Shown here: piece by piece, positions 48,541 to 57,593 of the stretch
Position numbering within the stretch: the stretch's first letter is position 1
How the letters are laid out: every line of letters begins with the position of its first letter
Assembly: GCF_900476395.1 (NCBI RefSeq)
Contig: NZ_UIHB01000001.1
Location: forward strand, 1,331,385-1,395,384
From: Xanthomonas euroxanthea
Lineage (GTDB): Bacteria > Pseudomonadota > Gammaproteobacteria > Xanthomonadales > Xanthomonadaceae
Direction of reading: 5' to 3'
DNA length: 64,000 nucleotides
Made by a program: the position numbers and the translations under genes
Notes under the pieces: model-generated
What the model was told of the DNA's origin: nothing
The model's input: the letters and a program-made list of their open reading frames with translations, nothing else
Database searches by the model: none

Positions 48541-49959
48541 ATGTTGTGGGCCTGCATCTTGCTGCCGCAGCTGGCGCTGGACGCCGTCCTTCGGCGCCTG
48601 GAAGAGCCTGACGCACCGCTGGTGCTGGTGGAAGGGCCGGCGCAGTTGCGCAGCCTGCATTCGGTCAATCCAGCGGCGTCCGCCGCCGGCCTGAAAGCCG
48701 GCATGCGGCTGTCGGCGGCGCATGCGCTGATGGCCACTGTGCGCACCATCGACTACGAGGCGCAGGCCGAGGCGCGCACCCAGCGGTTTCTTGCGGCATG
48801 GGCGTACCGGCACAGTTCGCTGGTGAGCCAGCAATGGTCGCGCGCCATCGTGCTGGAGGCCGGCGCCAGTTTTCAATTGTTCGGGCCGTGGCCGCGTTTC
48901 GAGCGTCGGCTGCGCGATGAACTGCAGGCCTTGGGCTTCCAGCACCGGCTTGCCCTGGCACCGACACCGCGTGCCGCGCGTGTGCTGGCCGGTTTGCGCG
49001 ATGGCATGGTGGTGACGCAGTTGCCGGCCTTGCACGCCACGCTGGACCAGGTGCCGGTACGCCGCGCCGCGTTGCCGGGCGATGCCGGTGAGCGCCTGCA
49101 GCACATGGGCGTGCGCACGCTGGCGGCGGTGCGCGCGTTGCCGCGCGATGGGTTGCGCCGGCGGTTCGGTGCGAGCCTGCTCGAGCATCTGGACCGCCTC
49201 TACGGCCAGGTCGACGACCCCCTGGAGTGCTACGCACCACCGGATCACTTCGACCAGCGGGTGGAACTCGGCTACGAGGTGGAAATGCATCCGGCGCTGT
49301 TGTTCCCGCTACGGCGCCTGATCGGCGATCTGTGCACCTACCTGTCCATCCGCGATGGCGGCGTGCAACGGTTCCTGCTGCGGCTGGAACACGAAGAAGG
49401 CGCCACCGATGTCGAGATCGGCCTGCTCACCCCGGAACGGGCGCCGACGCTGTTGTTCGAGCTTGCGCGCAACCGGCTGGAGCGGGTGGAGATCCCGCGG
49501 CCGGTGGTGGCGATGCGCCTGCTGGCGCGGCAGCTGCCGCCGTTCGTGCCGGCCATGCGCGATCTGTTCGATCAGCGTGCGCAGCAATCGGTGGAGTGGC
49601 CGCAACTGCGCGAGCGCCTGCGTGCGCGGCTCGGCGACGAGGCGGTGTATCGCGTACTGCCGGCCGACGACCCGCGCCCGGAACGCGCCTGGCGGCGCGC
49701 CATTGGCGATGCGGTGCGCGAAACCGGTGCGCCGCCACGTCCGCCGCGCCCGACCTGGCTGCTGCCGCAACCGGTGCCCCTGCACGAGACCCAGCTGCGC
49801 ATCGTCTCCGGGCCGGAGCGGCTGGAAAGCGGCTGGTGGGACGACGACGAGGCGCGTCGCGATTACTACGTGGTGGAAACCGCACGCGGGCGGCAGGCCT
49901 GGGTGTTTGCCGCACCAGGCCGTGTCGATGGCTGGATGCTGCACGGGTGGTTTGCATGA
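48541..49959 (+). CDS. imuB: ImuB, inactive Y-family polymerase-like protein
   Basis: The 472-residue protein starts MLWACILLPQLALDAVLRRL. It has the Y-family palm/finger arrangement (NPAASAAGLKAGMRLSAAHA, RFERRLRDELQALGF, RVLAGLRDGMVVTQLP) and a helix-hairpin-helix region (LQHMGVRTLAAVRALPRDGL), but the acidic metal residues of active Y-family polymerases are absent, as in known ImuB. The C-terminus (QAWVFAAPGRVDGWMLHGWF) is the part expected to contact partners. ImuB links DnaE2 to the beta clamp. The stop overlaps the ATG of a small ORF. Confidence 0.92.
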   Translation: MLWACILLPQLALDAVLRRLEEPDAPLVLVEGPAQLRSLHSVNPAASAAGLKAGMRLSAAHALMATVRTIDYEAQAEARTQRFLAAWAYRHSSLVSQQWSRAIVLEAGASFQLFGPWPRFERRLRDELQALGFQHRLALAPTPRAARVLAGLRDGMVVTQLPALHATLDQVPVRRAALPGDAGERLQHMGVRTLAAVRALPRDGLRRRFGASLLEHLDRLYGQVDDPLECYAPPDHFDQRVELGYEVEMHPALLFPLRRLIGDLCTYLSIRDGGVQRFLLRLEHEEGATDVEIGLLTPERAPTLLFELARNRLERVEIPRPVVAMRLLARQLPPFVPAMRDLFDQRAQQSVEWPQLRERLRARLGDEAVYRVLPADDPRPERAWRRAIGDAVRETGAPPRPPRPTWLLPQPVPLHETQLRIVSGPERLESGWWDDDEARRDYYVVETARGRQAWVFAAPGRVDGWMLHGWFA

Positions 49960-50129
49960 TCCGCCCCATCCCGTTGCAGCACCGGCGCACTGCCTGCCGG
50001 GCCGGTCGCCGCAGCGGTGGCGCAGGCGCCCGATGCCGCGCAGCGAAGCGGCAACGGCAACGCATCGACCTGCAGCGCACTGGAAAACCCGTGCACTGGC
50101 AGCGCGAGGCTGACGGCGTGCGCGCATGA
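49956..50129 (+). CDS. Small basic ORF (57 aa) bridging imuB and dnaE2
   Basis: An ATG at 49956 overlaps the imuB stop (ATGA) and the frame ends with a TGA at 50127-50129 that overlaps the dnaE2 ATG at 50126 (ATGA). The product of 57 residues starts [20 protein letters not shown] and ends [17 protein letters not shown]; it is strongly basic with many Arg and no recognised domain. The exact four-base overlap on both sides argues that it is translated, at least as a coupling leader for dnaE2. The arginine-rich composition is also what a GC-rich shadow frame would give, so a functional product is not proven. Confidence 0.45.
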   Translation: MIRPIPLQHRRTACRAGRRSGGAGARCRAAKRQRQRIDLQRTGKPVHWQREADGVRA

Positions 50130-53100
50130 GCTGGGATGACGCCGTCGATGGCGTGGACCGCGATACGCCCGGTGGGCGCATGCCGCGCGGCTGGACGGTC
50201 GCCGCGCGCTTGCGCGCGGCAAACGACGATATCGCCCATGCCATGGTTGCCGATGGGCTGCCCGCGTATGCCGAGCTGCATTGCCTGTCGGATTTTTCGT
50301 TCCTGCGTGGCGCCTCCAGCGCGGAGCAGTTGTTCGCGCGCGCGCAACACTGCGGCTACAGCGCCCTGGCGATCACCGACGAGTGTTCGCTGGCCGGCAT
50401 CGTGCGCGGCCTGGAAGCCTCGCGCGCCACCGGCGTGCGCCTGATCGTCGGCAGCGAGTTCACCCTGGTCGATGGCACCCGCTTCGTCCTGCTGGTGGAA
50501 AACGCGCACGGCTATCCGCAGCTGTGCGCGCTGATCACCACCGCGCGGCGTGCGGCAAGCAAGGGCGCCTATCGGCTGGGGCGTGCCGAGGTGGAGGCAC
50601 AGTTTCGCGGCGTGGAGCCCGGCGTGTTCGCAGTGTGGTTGCCCGGTGCGCAGCCGCAGGCCGGGCAGGGCACCTGGTTGCAGCAGGTGTTCGGCGCGCG
50701 TGCATTCCTGGCGGTGGAGCTGCATCGCGAACAGGACGATGCGGCGCGCTTGCTTGCCCTGCAGGTGCTGGCGCAACAACTGGGCATGAGCGCACTGGCC
50801 AGCGGCGATGTGCACATGGCGCAGCGGCGCGAGCGCATCGTGCAGGACACCTTGACCGCCATCCGCCACGGCTTGCCGTTGGCCGAGTGCGGCGCGCATC
50901 TGTTCCGCAACGGCGAGCGCCATCTGCGCACGCGGCGGGCCTTGGGCAACATCTACCCGGATGCGCTGCTGCAGGCCGCCGTGGACCTGGCGCAGCGCTG
51001 CAGCTTCGATATTTCCAGGCTTGAATACACCTATCCGCGCGAACTGGTGCCGGAAGGACATACGCCGGCGAGTTATCTGCGACAGCTCACCGAAGAGGGG
51101 ATGCGTGAGCGGTGGCCGGCTGGAACGCCGGCAAAGGTACGCGCCGTCATCGAGAAGGAACTGGCGCTGATCGCGCACAAGAAGTATGAGGCGTTCTTTC
51201 TCACCGTGCAGGACGTGGTGCAGTTCGCACGGTCGAAGAAGATTCTCTGCCAGGGCCGTGGCTCATCGGCCAACTCGGCGGTGTGTTATGCATTGGGCAT
51301 CACGGCGGTCAACCCGGATGAAACGCGTCTGTTGATGGCGCGTTTTCTCTCCGAACAACGCAACGAACCACCGGACATCGACGTCGATTTCGAGCACGAA
51401 CGCCGCGAGGAGGTGCTGCAGTACGTCTACAACAAATACGGGCGTGAACGCGCGGCGTTGGCCGCCACCGTGATCTGCTATCGCGGCAAGAGCGCCGTGC
51501 GCGATGTGGCCAAGGCCTTCGGCCTGCCGCCGGACCAGATCGCGCTGCTGGCCAATTGCTACGGCTGGGGCAATGGCGAAACGCCCATGGAACAGCGCAT
51601 CGAAGAGGCCGGGTTCGACCTGGCCAACCCGCTGATCAACAAGGTCCTCGTCGTGACCGAACACCTGCGCGATCACCCGCGCCATCTGTCGCAGCATGTG
51701 GGCGGATTCGTCATCTCCGATGAACCCTTGTCGCTGCTGGTGCCGGTGGAAAACGCGGCCATGGCCGACCGCACCATCATCCAGTGGGACAAGGACGATC
51801 TGGAAACGATGAAGCTGCTCAAGGTCGATTGCCTGGCGCTGGGCATGCTGACCTGCATCCGCAAGACGCTGGAGCTGGTGCGCGGGCATCGTGGGCGCGA
51901 TTACAGCATCGCCACGCTGCCGGGCGAGGATGCGCCGACCTACAGGATGATCCAGCGCGCCGATACCGTGGGCGTATTCCAGATCGAATCGCGCGCGCAG
52001 ATGGCGATGCTGCCGCGGCTCAAGCCTGCGGTGTTCTACGACCTGGTGATCGAAGTGGCGATCGTGCGCCCCGGCCCGATCCAGGGCGATATGGTGCATC
52101 CGTATCTGCGCAGGCGGCAGGGCCGCGAGGAGGTGAACTATCCCTCGCCGGAGGTGGAGGACATCCTCAAGCCGACGCTCGGTGTGCCGCTGTTCCAGGA
52201 ACAGGTGATGGAACTGCTGATGCACGCTGCCGATTACACCGAGAGCGAAGCGGACAATCTACGTCGCTCGATGGCGGCCTGGCGGCGCGGCGGCGATATG
52301 GAACAGCACCGTACGCGGGTGCGTGAGCGCATGCAGGGCAAAGGCTACGCCTCCACCTTCATCGACCAGATCTTCGAGCAGATCAAGGGCTTCGGTTCCT
52401 ACGGCTTCCCGCAAAGCCACGCCGCCTCGTTCGCCAAGCTTGTCTACGCCAGTTGCTGGCTCAAGCGCCACGAGCCGGCGGCCTTCGCCTGCGGGCTGCT
52501 CAATGCGCAGCCGATGGGTTTCTACTCGGCCAGCCAGATCGTGCAGGACGCGCGCCGCGGCAGTGCCGAGCGCGCGCGCGTGGAGGTGTTGCCGGTGGAC
52601 GTGCTGCACAGCGATTGGGACAACACGCTGGTCGGTGGCCGGCCCTGGCGCAGCGACCAAGACCCTGGCGAACAACCGGCGATCCGGCTGGGCATGCGCC
52701 AGGTCGCCGGGTTATCGGAGGTGGTAGCCAATCGCATTGTCGCCACGCGCGCGCAGCGGGCCTTCGCCGATATCGGCGATCTGTGTCTGCGCGCCGCGCT
52801 CGACGAAAAGGCACGCCTGGCATTGGCCGAAGCCGGCGCCCTGCAGGGCATGGTCGGCAATCGCAATGCCGCGCGCTGGGCGATGGCCGGCGTGGAAGCA
52901 CGCCGGCCGCTGCTGCCGGGCAGCCCGCAGGAACGCGTGGTGGAGTTTGAAGCACCGCGCGCAGGCGAGGAGATCCTGGCCGATTACCGTTCGGTCGGCC
53001 TGAGTCTGCGCCAGCATCCGATGGCGCTGCTGCGCCCGCAGATGCGGCAACGGCGCATCCTCGGCCTGCGCGAATTGCAGGGCCGCCGCCACGGCAGCGG

Positions 53101-53377
53101 CGTGCATGTCGCCGGCCTGGTCACCCAGCGCCAGCGCCCGGCCACTGCCAAGGGCACCATCTTCGTCACCCTGGAAGACGAGCACGGCATGATCAACGTC
53201 ATCGTCTGGTCGCACCTGGCGCTGCGCCGCCGCCGCGCACTGCTGGAATCGCGCCTGCTGGCCGTGCGTGGCCGCTGGGAACGCGTGGACGGCGTGGAGC
53301 ACCTGATCGCCGGCGACCTGCACGACCTCAGCGACCTGCTCGGCGACATGCAGCTGCCCTCGCGCGATTTTCATTGA
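50126..53377 (+). CDS. dnaE2: Error-prone DNA polymerase DnaE2 (ImuC)
   Basis: The 1083-residue polymerase III alpha-type enzyme starts [20 protein letters not shown]. The PHP domain begins [20 protein letters not shown]. The polymerase active site is [20 protein letters not shown] (Asp residues near 417-421), preceded by [18 protein letters not shown]. Later come [18 protein letters not shown], the tandem HhH region and an OB fold ([20 protein letters not shown]). It lacks the C-terminal part that binds the tau subunit in replicative DnaE, as usual for this group. Together with ImuA and ImuB it makes SOS-induced mutations. Induction through LexA2 is expected from the upstream operator. After the stop, 53378-53648 contains no supported gene. 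Confidence 0.95.
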   Translation: MSWDDAVDGVDRDTPGGRMPRGWTVAARLRAANDDIAHAMVADGLPAYAELHCLSDFSFLRGASSAEQLFARAQHCGYSALAITDECSLAGIVRGLEASRATGVRLIVGSEFTLVDGTRFVLLVENAHGYPQLCALITTARRAASKGAYRLGRAEVEAQFRGVEPGVFAVWLPGAQPQAGQGTWLQQVFGARAFLAVELHREQDDAARLLALQVLAQQLGMSALASGDVHMAQRRERIVQDTLTAIRHGLPLAECGAHLFRNGERHLRTRRALGNIYPDALLQAAVDLAQRCSFDISRLEYTYPRELVPEGHTPASYLRQLTEEGMRERWPAGTPAKVRAVIEKELALIAHKKYEAFFLTVQDVVQFARSKKILCQGRGSSANSAVCYALGITAVNPDETRLLMARFLSEQRNEPPDIDVDFEHERREEVLQYVYNKYGRERAALAATVICYRGKSAVRDVAKAFGLPPDQIALLANCYGWGNGETPMEQRIEEAGFDLANPLINKVLVVTEHLRDHPRHLSQHVGGFVISDEPLSLLVPVENAAMADRTIIQWDKDDLETMKLLKVDCLALGMLTCIRKTLELVRGHRGRDYSIATLPGEDAPTYRMIQRADTVGVFQIESRAQMAMLPRLKPAVFYDLVIEVAIVRPGPIQGDMVHPYLRRRQGREEVNYPSPEVEDILKPTLGVPLFQEQVMELLMHAADYTESEADNLRRSMAAWRRGGDMEQHRTRVRERMQGKGYASTFIDQIFEQIKGFGSYGFPQSHAASFAKLVYASCWLKRHEPAAFACGLLNAQPMGFYSASQIVQDARRGSAERARVEVLPVDVLHSDWDNTLVGGRPWRSDQDPGEQPAIRLGMRQVAGLSEVVANRIVATRAQRAFADIGDLCLRAALDEKARLALAEAGALQGMVGNRNAARWAMAGVEARRPLLPGSPQERVVEFEAPRAGEEILADYRSVGLSLRQHPMALLRPQMRQRRILGLRELQGRRHGSGVHVAGLVTQRQRPATAKGTIFVTLEDEHGMINVIVWSHLALRRRRALLESRLLAVRGRWERVDGVEHLIAGDLHDLSDLLGDMQLPSRDFH

Positions 53378-53648
53378 GCCAGTGTGGCTGGCGCGCCTGC
53401 TGCGGCGAACGGCCGCGCCAACGCTGCCAGCGTCGGTGCAGCAGCCGACGCATCGTCACCGGTAGAAGATCCCCGATATGACGATGCAGCCGCTGGCACG
53501 CGTTGATGCACGCCTGCCGCCCTGGTGGACACACCTTCAGGCATTCCAGTCGCCACATCACGCACACTGTCACGCCGCGGCGCAGCTGGACGGAACCCTG
53601 CGTAGGCGCTAGCGTGGTGCGGATTTTTTGCCACAGGGGAACTGCCCA

Positions 53649-55619
53649 ATGAGCCATGACGCGCAACCGCGCCAGCTCACCTTCCGCGCCGTCGTGCTGG
53701 CCATCGTGCTGGCGGTGGTGCTTTCGGCCGCCAACGCCTATCTGGGCCTGTTTGCCGGCCTGACCATCGCCACCGCCATTCCGGCCGCGGTCGTCTCGAT
53801 GGGCGTGCTGCGCCTGCTCGGCGGCGGCACCATTCTGGAAAACAACATCGTCCAGACCGGTGCCTCGGCCGGTTCGTCGATCGCGGCCGGGGTGATCTTC
53901 ACCATTCCCGCGCTGGTGATCATGGGCTATTGGCCGGACTTCAAGTACTGGTGGGTGCTCGGTATCGCCGGCATGGGCGGGTTGCTCGGGGTGCTGTTCT
54001 CGGTGCCGCTGCGGCGCTCGATGATCGTCGAAGACCCGCTGCCGTTCCCCGAAGGCAAGGCCGCGGCCGAGGTGCTCAAGGCCGGCGAGAATCCCGGCCC
54101 GGGCCTGAAGATCCTGGCCATGTCCGGCGCCATCGGTGCGCTGGTCAAGCTGGGTGCGGCCAGCGGCCTGCGGGTGATCCCGGACACCTGGGCGCAGGCC
54201 ACCTACCTGGGCAGCAGCCGCCTGGTCGGCTATCTGGGTACCAACCTGTCGCCGGCGCTGCTGGGCGTGGGCTACATCGTCGGGCTGAATGTCGGCATCG
54301 TGGTGCTGTCCGGGTCGATCCTGTCCTGGCATATCGCCATTCCGCTGTACCAGCAGTTCTTCATGGGCAGCGACCCGGCACTGGCGCAGAGCCTGGTCGG
54401 CGCGCCGGCGGCCGATACGGCATTCGGCATCTGGGGCGCGAAGATCCGTTACCTCGGTGTCGGCGCGATGCTGATCGGCGGCGTGTGGACGCTGTTCTCG
54501 CTGCGTAAATCGCTGTTGTCCGGGGTCAAGAGCGGCTTCGCCGCCGCGCGCAAGAGCGGTGGCGGTGTGGTTGCCGAGACCGAACGCGACCTGCCGATGA
54601 AGTGGATGCTGGTGGCGCTGGTGCTGTGCACCCTGCCGCTGCTGGGCCTGTACCAGGCAATCGTGCAGCAGTGGCACGTGTCGATCCCGATGACCATCAT
54701 CATGATCGTGGCCGGCTTCCTGTTCGTGTCGGTGTCCGGCTATCTGGCCGGCTTGATCGGTTCGTCCAACAACCCGGTCTCGGGTATCACCATCTCCACC
54801 ATCCTGTTCGCCTCGGCAGTGCTGGTGCTGCTGCTGGGCAAGGATGGCCTGGTGCCGGTCGGCATCGGCGCCGCGCCTCTGGGTGCGGTGGCGGCGATCA
54901 TGATCGGCGCGGTGGTGTGCTGCGCGGCAGCGGTGGGCGGCGACAACCTGCAGGATCTCAAGGCCGGTTATCTGGTCGGCGCCACGCCGTGGAAGCAGCA
55001 ATTGATGCTGGGCATCGGCGCGTTTTCCTGCGCGCTGATCATGGCACCGGTGCTGAACCTGCTTGCGCAGGCCTACGGCATCGGCCCGGCTACCCCGCAG
55101 CATCCAAATTCGCTCGCTGCGCCGCAGGCCACGCTGATGGCCTCGGTCGCCAAGGGCCTGTTCGGTGGGCAGTTGCCGTGGTCGATGATTGCCATCGGTG
55201 CCGGCGTGGGCGCGGCGATCATCGCGCTGGACGAATGGCTGAAGAAGACCGGCAAGCGCTTCCGCGTGCCGGTGCTGGCGGCGGCGATCGGTATCTACCT
55301 GCCGCTGGAGCTGATGGTGCCGATCTTCATTGGCGGCCTGATCGCGCATCTGGTGGAACGCTTCCACAAGATCCGCGCCGACGACGAGGAAGGCCGCGAC
55401 CGCGTGCACCGCCCGGGCGTGCTGTTCGCCGCCGGCCTGATCACCGGCGAGGCGTTGATGGGGATCGCCATCGCGGTGCCGATCGTGCTGTCCAGCCGTG
55501 CCGATGTGCTGGCGTTGCCGGCCAGCCTGCAGCTCAACCAATGGTTCGGCCTGGCGATCCTCGCCCTGGTCGGCTGGCTGCTGTACCGCGTTGGCAAGCG
55601 CGGCGAACAGACCGCCTGA
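53649..55619 (+). CDS. OPT-family oligopeptide transporter
   Basis: The 656-residue inner-membrane protein starts MSHDAQPRQLTFRAVVLAIV at ATG 53649, with AGGGGA upstream. About 15 hydrophobic segments are seen. Family blocks include LSAANAYLGLFAGLTIATAI, PEGKAAAEVLKAGE, GSSRLVGYLGTNLSPALLGV, SSNNPVSGITISTILFAS and CAAAVGGDNLQDLKAGYLVG. OPT proteins import small peptides or metal-chelate compounds with protons. Substrate cannot be assigned. The gene stands alone and has a clear terminator 45 bp downstream. Confidence 0.92.
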   Translation: MSHDAQPRQLTFRAVVLAIVLAVVLSAANAYLGLFAGLTIATAIPAAVVSMGVLRLLGGGTILENNIVQTGASAGSSIAAGVIFTIPALVIMGYWPDFKYWWVLGIAGMGGLLGVLFSVPLRRSMIVEDPLPFPEGKAAAEVLKAGENPGPGLKILAMSGAIGALVKLGAASGLRVIPDTWAQATYLGSSRLVGYLGTNLSPALLGVGYIVGLNVGIVVLSGSILSWHIAIPLYQQFFMGSDPALAQSLVGAPAADTAFGIWGAKIRYLGVGAMLIGGVWTLFSLRKSLLSGVKSGFAAARKSGGGVVAETERDLPMKWMLVALVLCTLPLLGLYQAIVQQWHVSIPMTIIMIVAGFLFVSVSGYLAGLIGSSNNPVSGITISTILFASAVLVLLLGKDGLVPVGIGAAPLGAVAAIMIGAVVCCAAAVGGDNLQDLKAGYLVGATPWKQQLMLGIGAFSCALIMAPVLNLLAQAYGIGPATPQHPNSLAAPQATLMASVAKGLFGGQLPWSMIAIGAGVGAAIIALDEWLKKTGKRFRVPVLAAAIGIYLPLELMVPIFIGGLIAHLVERFHKIRADDEEGRDRVHRPGVLFAAGLITGEALMGIAIAVPIVLSSRADVLALPASLQLNQWFGLAILALVGWLLYRVGKRGEQTA

Positions 55620-55662
55620 GGGTGACGCTTCACTAAGGCATGCGCCTGCGCGCTGCCTCTGG

Positions 55663-55697
55663 ACGGACACGCATCGCTGGATGCGTGTCCGTTTTTT
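55663..55697 (+). terminator. Rho-independent terminator of the OPT gene
   Basis: Stem ACGGACACGCATC paired with GATGCGTGTCCGT (loop GCTG, 55676-55679), followed by a T6 run at 55692-55697. This is the clearest intrinsic terminator in the window. The rest of the 812-bp gap 55620-56431 shows no ORF with protein character and no RNA gene that I recognise. Confidence 0.9.
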
Positions 55698-56431
55698 GTT
55701 GGGGCATTGACCGGATTGCCGCGGTTCTGATTGCCTCGCAAGAGGCGCGGTTCGAATGCGGCCCTGCTGCCGAGCGCGCAAGTGCAGCAGCATGCCGGCA
55801 CGGTACGGTGCACCGAATCGGCGCTGCGACCGCACAGCGGCATATTCAATTCAAACATCCCTGCAAGCTCGTGCATTGCTGCCGTGAGCAGATCTGCCGT
55901 GTCGATGCAGGACAACGACATCGGCGCGCCCGGCTGACCTGCTGATCGGTCGACACGCGCGCAGCTGCAATCCGGCGACGCCTTACGCGCCTGCGCTCAG
56001 GCAACGCACGCCCAACGCCCAGGCCATCGCGTCTGCACCACCGCAGCGCCTTTGCGCCGGCTTTACGCCCTGCGCAGGCCGCGTGCATAGCGACTTTATG
56101 CCGCTGCTCCGTATCGTGCCGTCTCCCGCACCGATGGGTGCACCACGGCGACCGCATGCCTCGATCGATCCCGATGACGCGCCACCGCGCACGTCCTCGC
56201 ACCACGTAACCCCATCCACGATGGGCGTGGAAAAGCGACTCGCATCACGCTGTGCGACATCCGCACACTGTTGAGGCCGCTTTTGTCACCGACGGCGTCT
56301 TCAGGCCCGCCGACGCCTATAAGATCGATTGGCAACACGCCGCCATCAGGCGGCCATGCAGTCGTTCGACATCCACGCGCATTCCCCCTCCCCAACGCTG
56401 ACCGTTCACGCGAGCTGTCCAGCGTCTTGCC

Positions 56432-57292
56432 ATGGAAACCACTGCAATGCTGACTGCCATCTCCCACCGCTCCACCCGCGCACGACGCGTCCCCTTGTTG
56501 AGCCTCGCCCTGGCCGGCGTGCTGTGCAGCCTCGCGCTGCAGGCACAGGCACAAGAGGCCACCGAAGCGGCGCTGTGTACCGATCGCCCGACCAAGGCCA
56601 ATTCCACCTGTACCGTGCCAACCGGCGCCTGGCAGCTGGAGACCGATATCGGCAGCTACACCCGCGACAGCCAGCCCGCCACCCGCGTCGAAACGGCGTA
56701 CTTCACCAATCCCACGCTCAAATACGGCGTCAGCGACCGCATCGATCTGCAGCTGAACTGGGCACCGCAGCTGCAGGTCAAGACCACCGACCGCGCCACC
56801 GGCGCGCGCAGCAGCCTGAGCGGCGGCGGCGATATCTTCCTGCGCATGAAGGCGCGTTTCTACGAAAGCGATACCGCCAGCGTGGCGTTGCTGCCGTTCG
56901 TCAAGGCACCGACCGCGCGCACCGGCCTGGGCAACGACGAGTGGGAAGGCGGCGTCGCCTTGCCGATCAATTTCGTCCTGCCCAACAGTTTCTCGCTGAC
57001 CTTCGGGCCCGAGGTGGATTGGTTGGCCGACAGCGATGGCAGCGGCAAGCATGTCGCCATCGTCAACGCGATCAACCTGGCGCATCCGCTCACCGCAAAG
57101 TTGTCGATGGCGGTGGAAGTGTGGTCGTCGATCAACCGCGACCCGGCGCAGACCATCGAGCAGTATTCGGCCGACATCGCCGCTGCGTATCTGCTCAATC
57201 CGCTGTTGCAGCTGGATGTGGGCGCCAACTTCGGCCTCAACGACCGCACCCCGGACGCGCAGGTGTATGTGGGCATGTCGCACCGCTTCTGA
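56432..57292 (+). CDS. MetA-pathway/transporter-like outer-membrane protein
   Basis: The 286-residue protein starts METTAMLTAISHRSTRARRV; an ATG five codons later (56447) is also possible. The signal peptide (VPLLSLALAGVLCSLALQAQ) ends near AQAQE. The mature protein is made of alternating strands, such as GAWQLETDIGSYTRDSQ, YGVSDRIDLQLNWAP, VALPINFVLPNSFSLTFGPE and LLQLDVGANFGLNDRTP, ending VYVGMSHRF with the terminal aromatic of an outer-membrane barrel. It matches the broad family named after the MetA pathway of phenol degradation, for which no single function is known. Two cysteines (LCTDRPTKANSTC) may form a disulphide in the N-terminal loop. Confidence 0.85.
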   Translation: METTAMLTAISHRSTRARRVPLLSLALAGVLCSLALQAQAQEATEAALCTDRPTKANSTCTVPTGAWQLETDIGSYTRDSQPATRVETAYFTNPTLKYGVSDRIDLQLNWAPQLQVKTTDRATGARSSLSGGGDIFLRMKARFYESDTASVALLPFVKAPTARTGLGNDEWEGGVALPINFVLPNSFSLTFGPEVDWLADSDGSGKHVAIVNAINLAHPLTAKLSMAVEVWSSINRDPAQTIEQYSADIAAAYLLNPLLQLDVGANFGLNDRTPDAQVYVGMSHRF

Positions 57293-57593
57293 GGCGCGCA
57301 GCGCGCGCTGCGCACACAAAAGCCGCTGCGGTCCGCGCCTGTGCGGACTGCAGTGTTCCGCAGGCAACCGCTTCAGATATGTAATAAATGCCCGGTGCGG
57401 TGCGACACTATGTCGTCAGTCTGCCGGGCATGCCGGTGCCGGTCCCACCAGCGGTACGTGGGCCGGGGAGGGGAGTGACGGAAAGTGGGCAGTGATGCTG
57501 CCTCTACTGGCCGCCGTGCGGGCACCTTGCAGCATCCAGATCGGAATGCCGGGCGCAGTGCAGGGCGGAATCTCCTGATCGAGGTGTTGCAAC
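57293..57593. other. Gene-free stretch before the glucose dehydrogenase gene
   Basis: The 301 bp have an imperfect GC-rich inverted repeat at about 57330-57356 that may end the upstream transcript, and GAGG at 57581-57584 serving the next gene. No other feature is supported. Confidence 0.4.

Noticed and set aside
49956-50129. Reading the small ORF as the N-terminus of DnaE2
   Set aside because: It is in a different frame and ends in its own stop on the dnaE2 ATG; the DnaE2 PHP domain begins about 47 residues after that ATG, as is normal.
53328-55835. 835-residue minus-strand ORF opposite the OPT transporter
   Set aside because: Shadow of a membrane protein gene; the composition is polar and repetitive.
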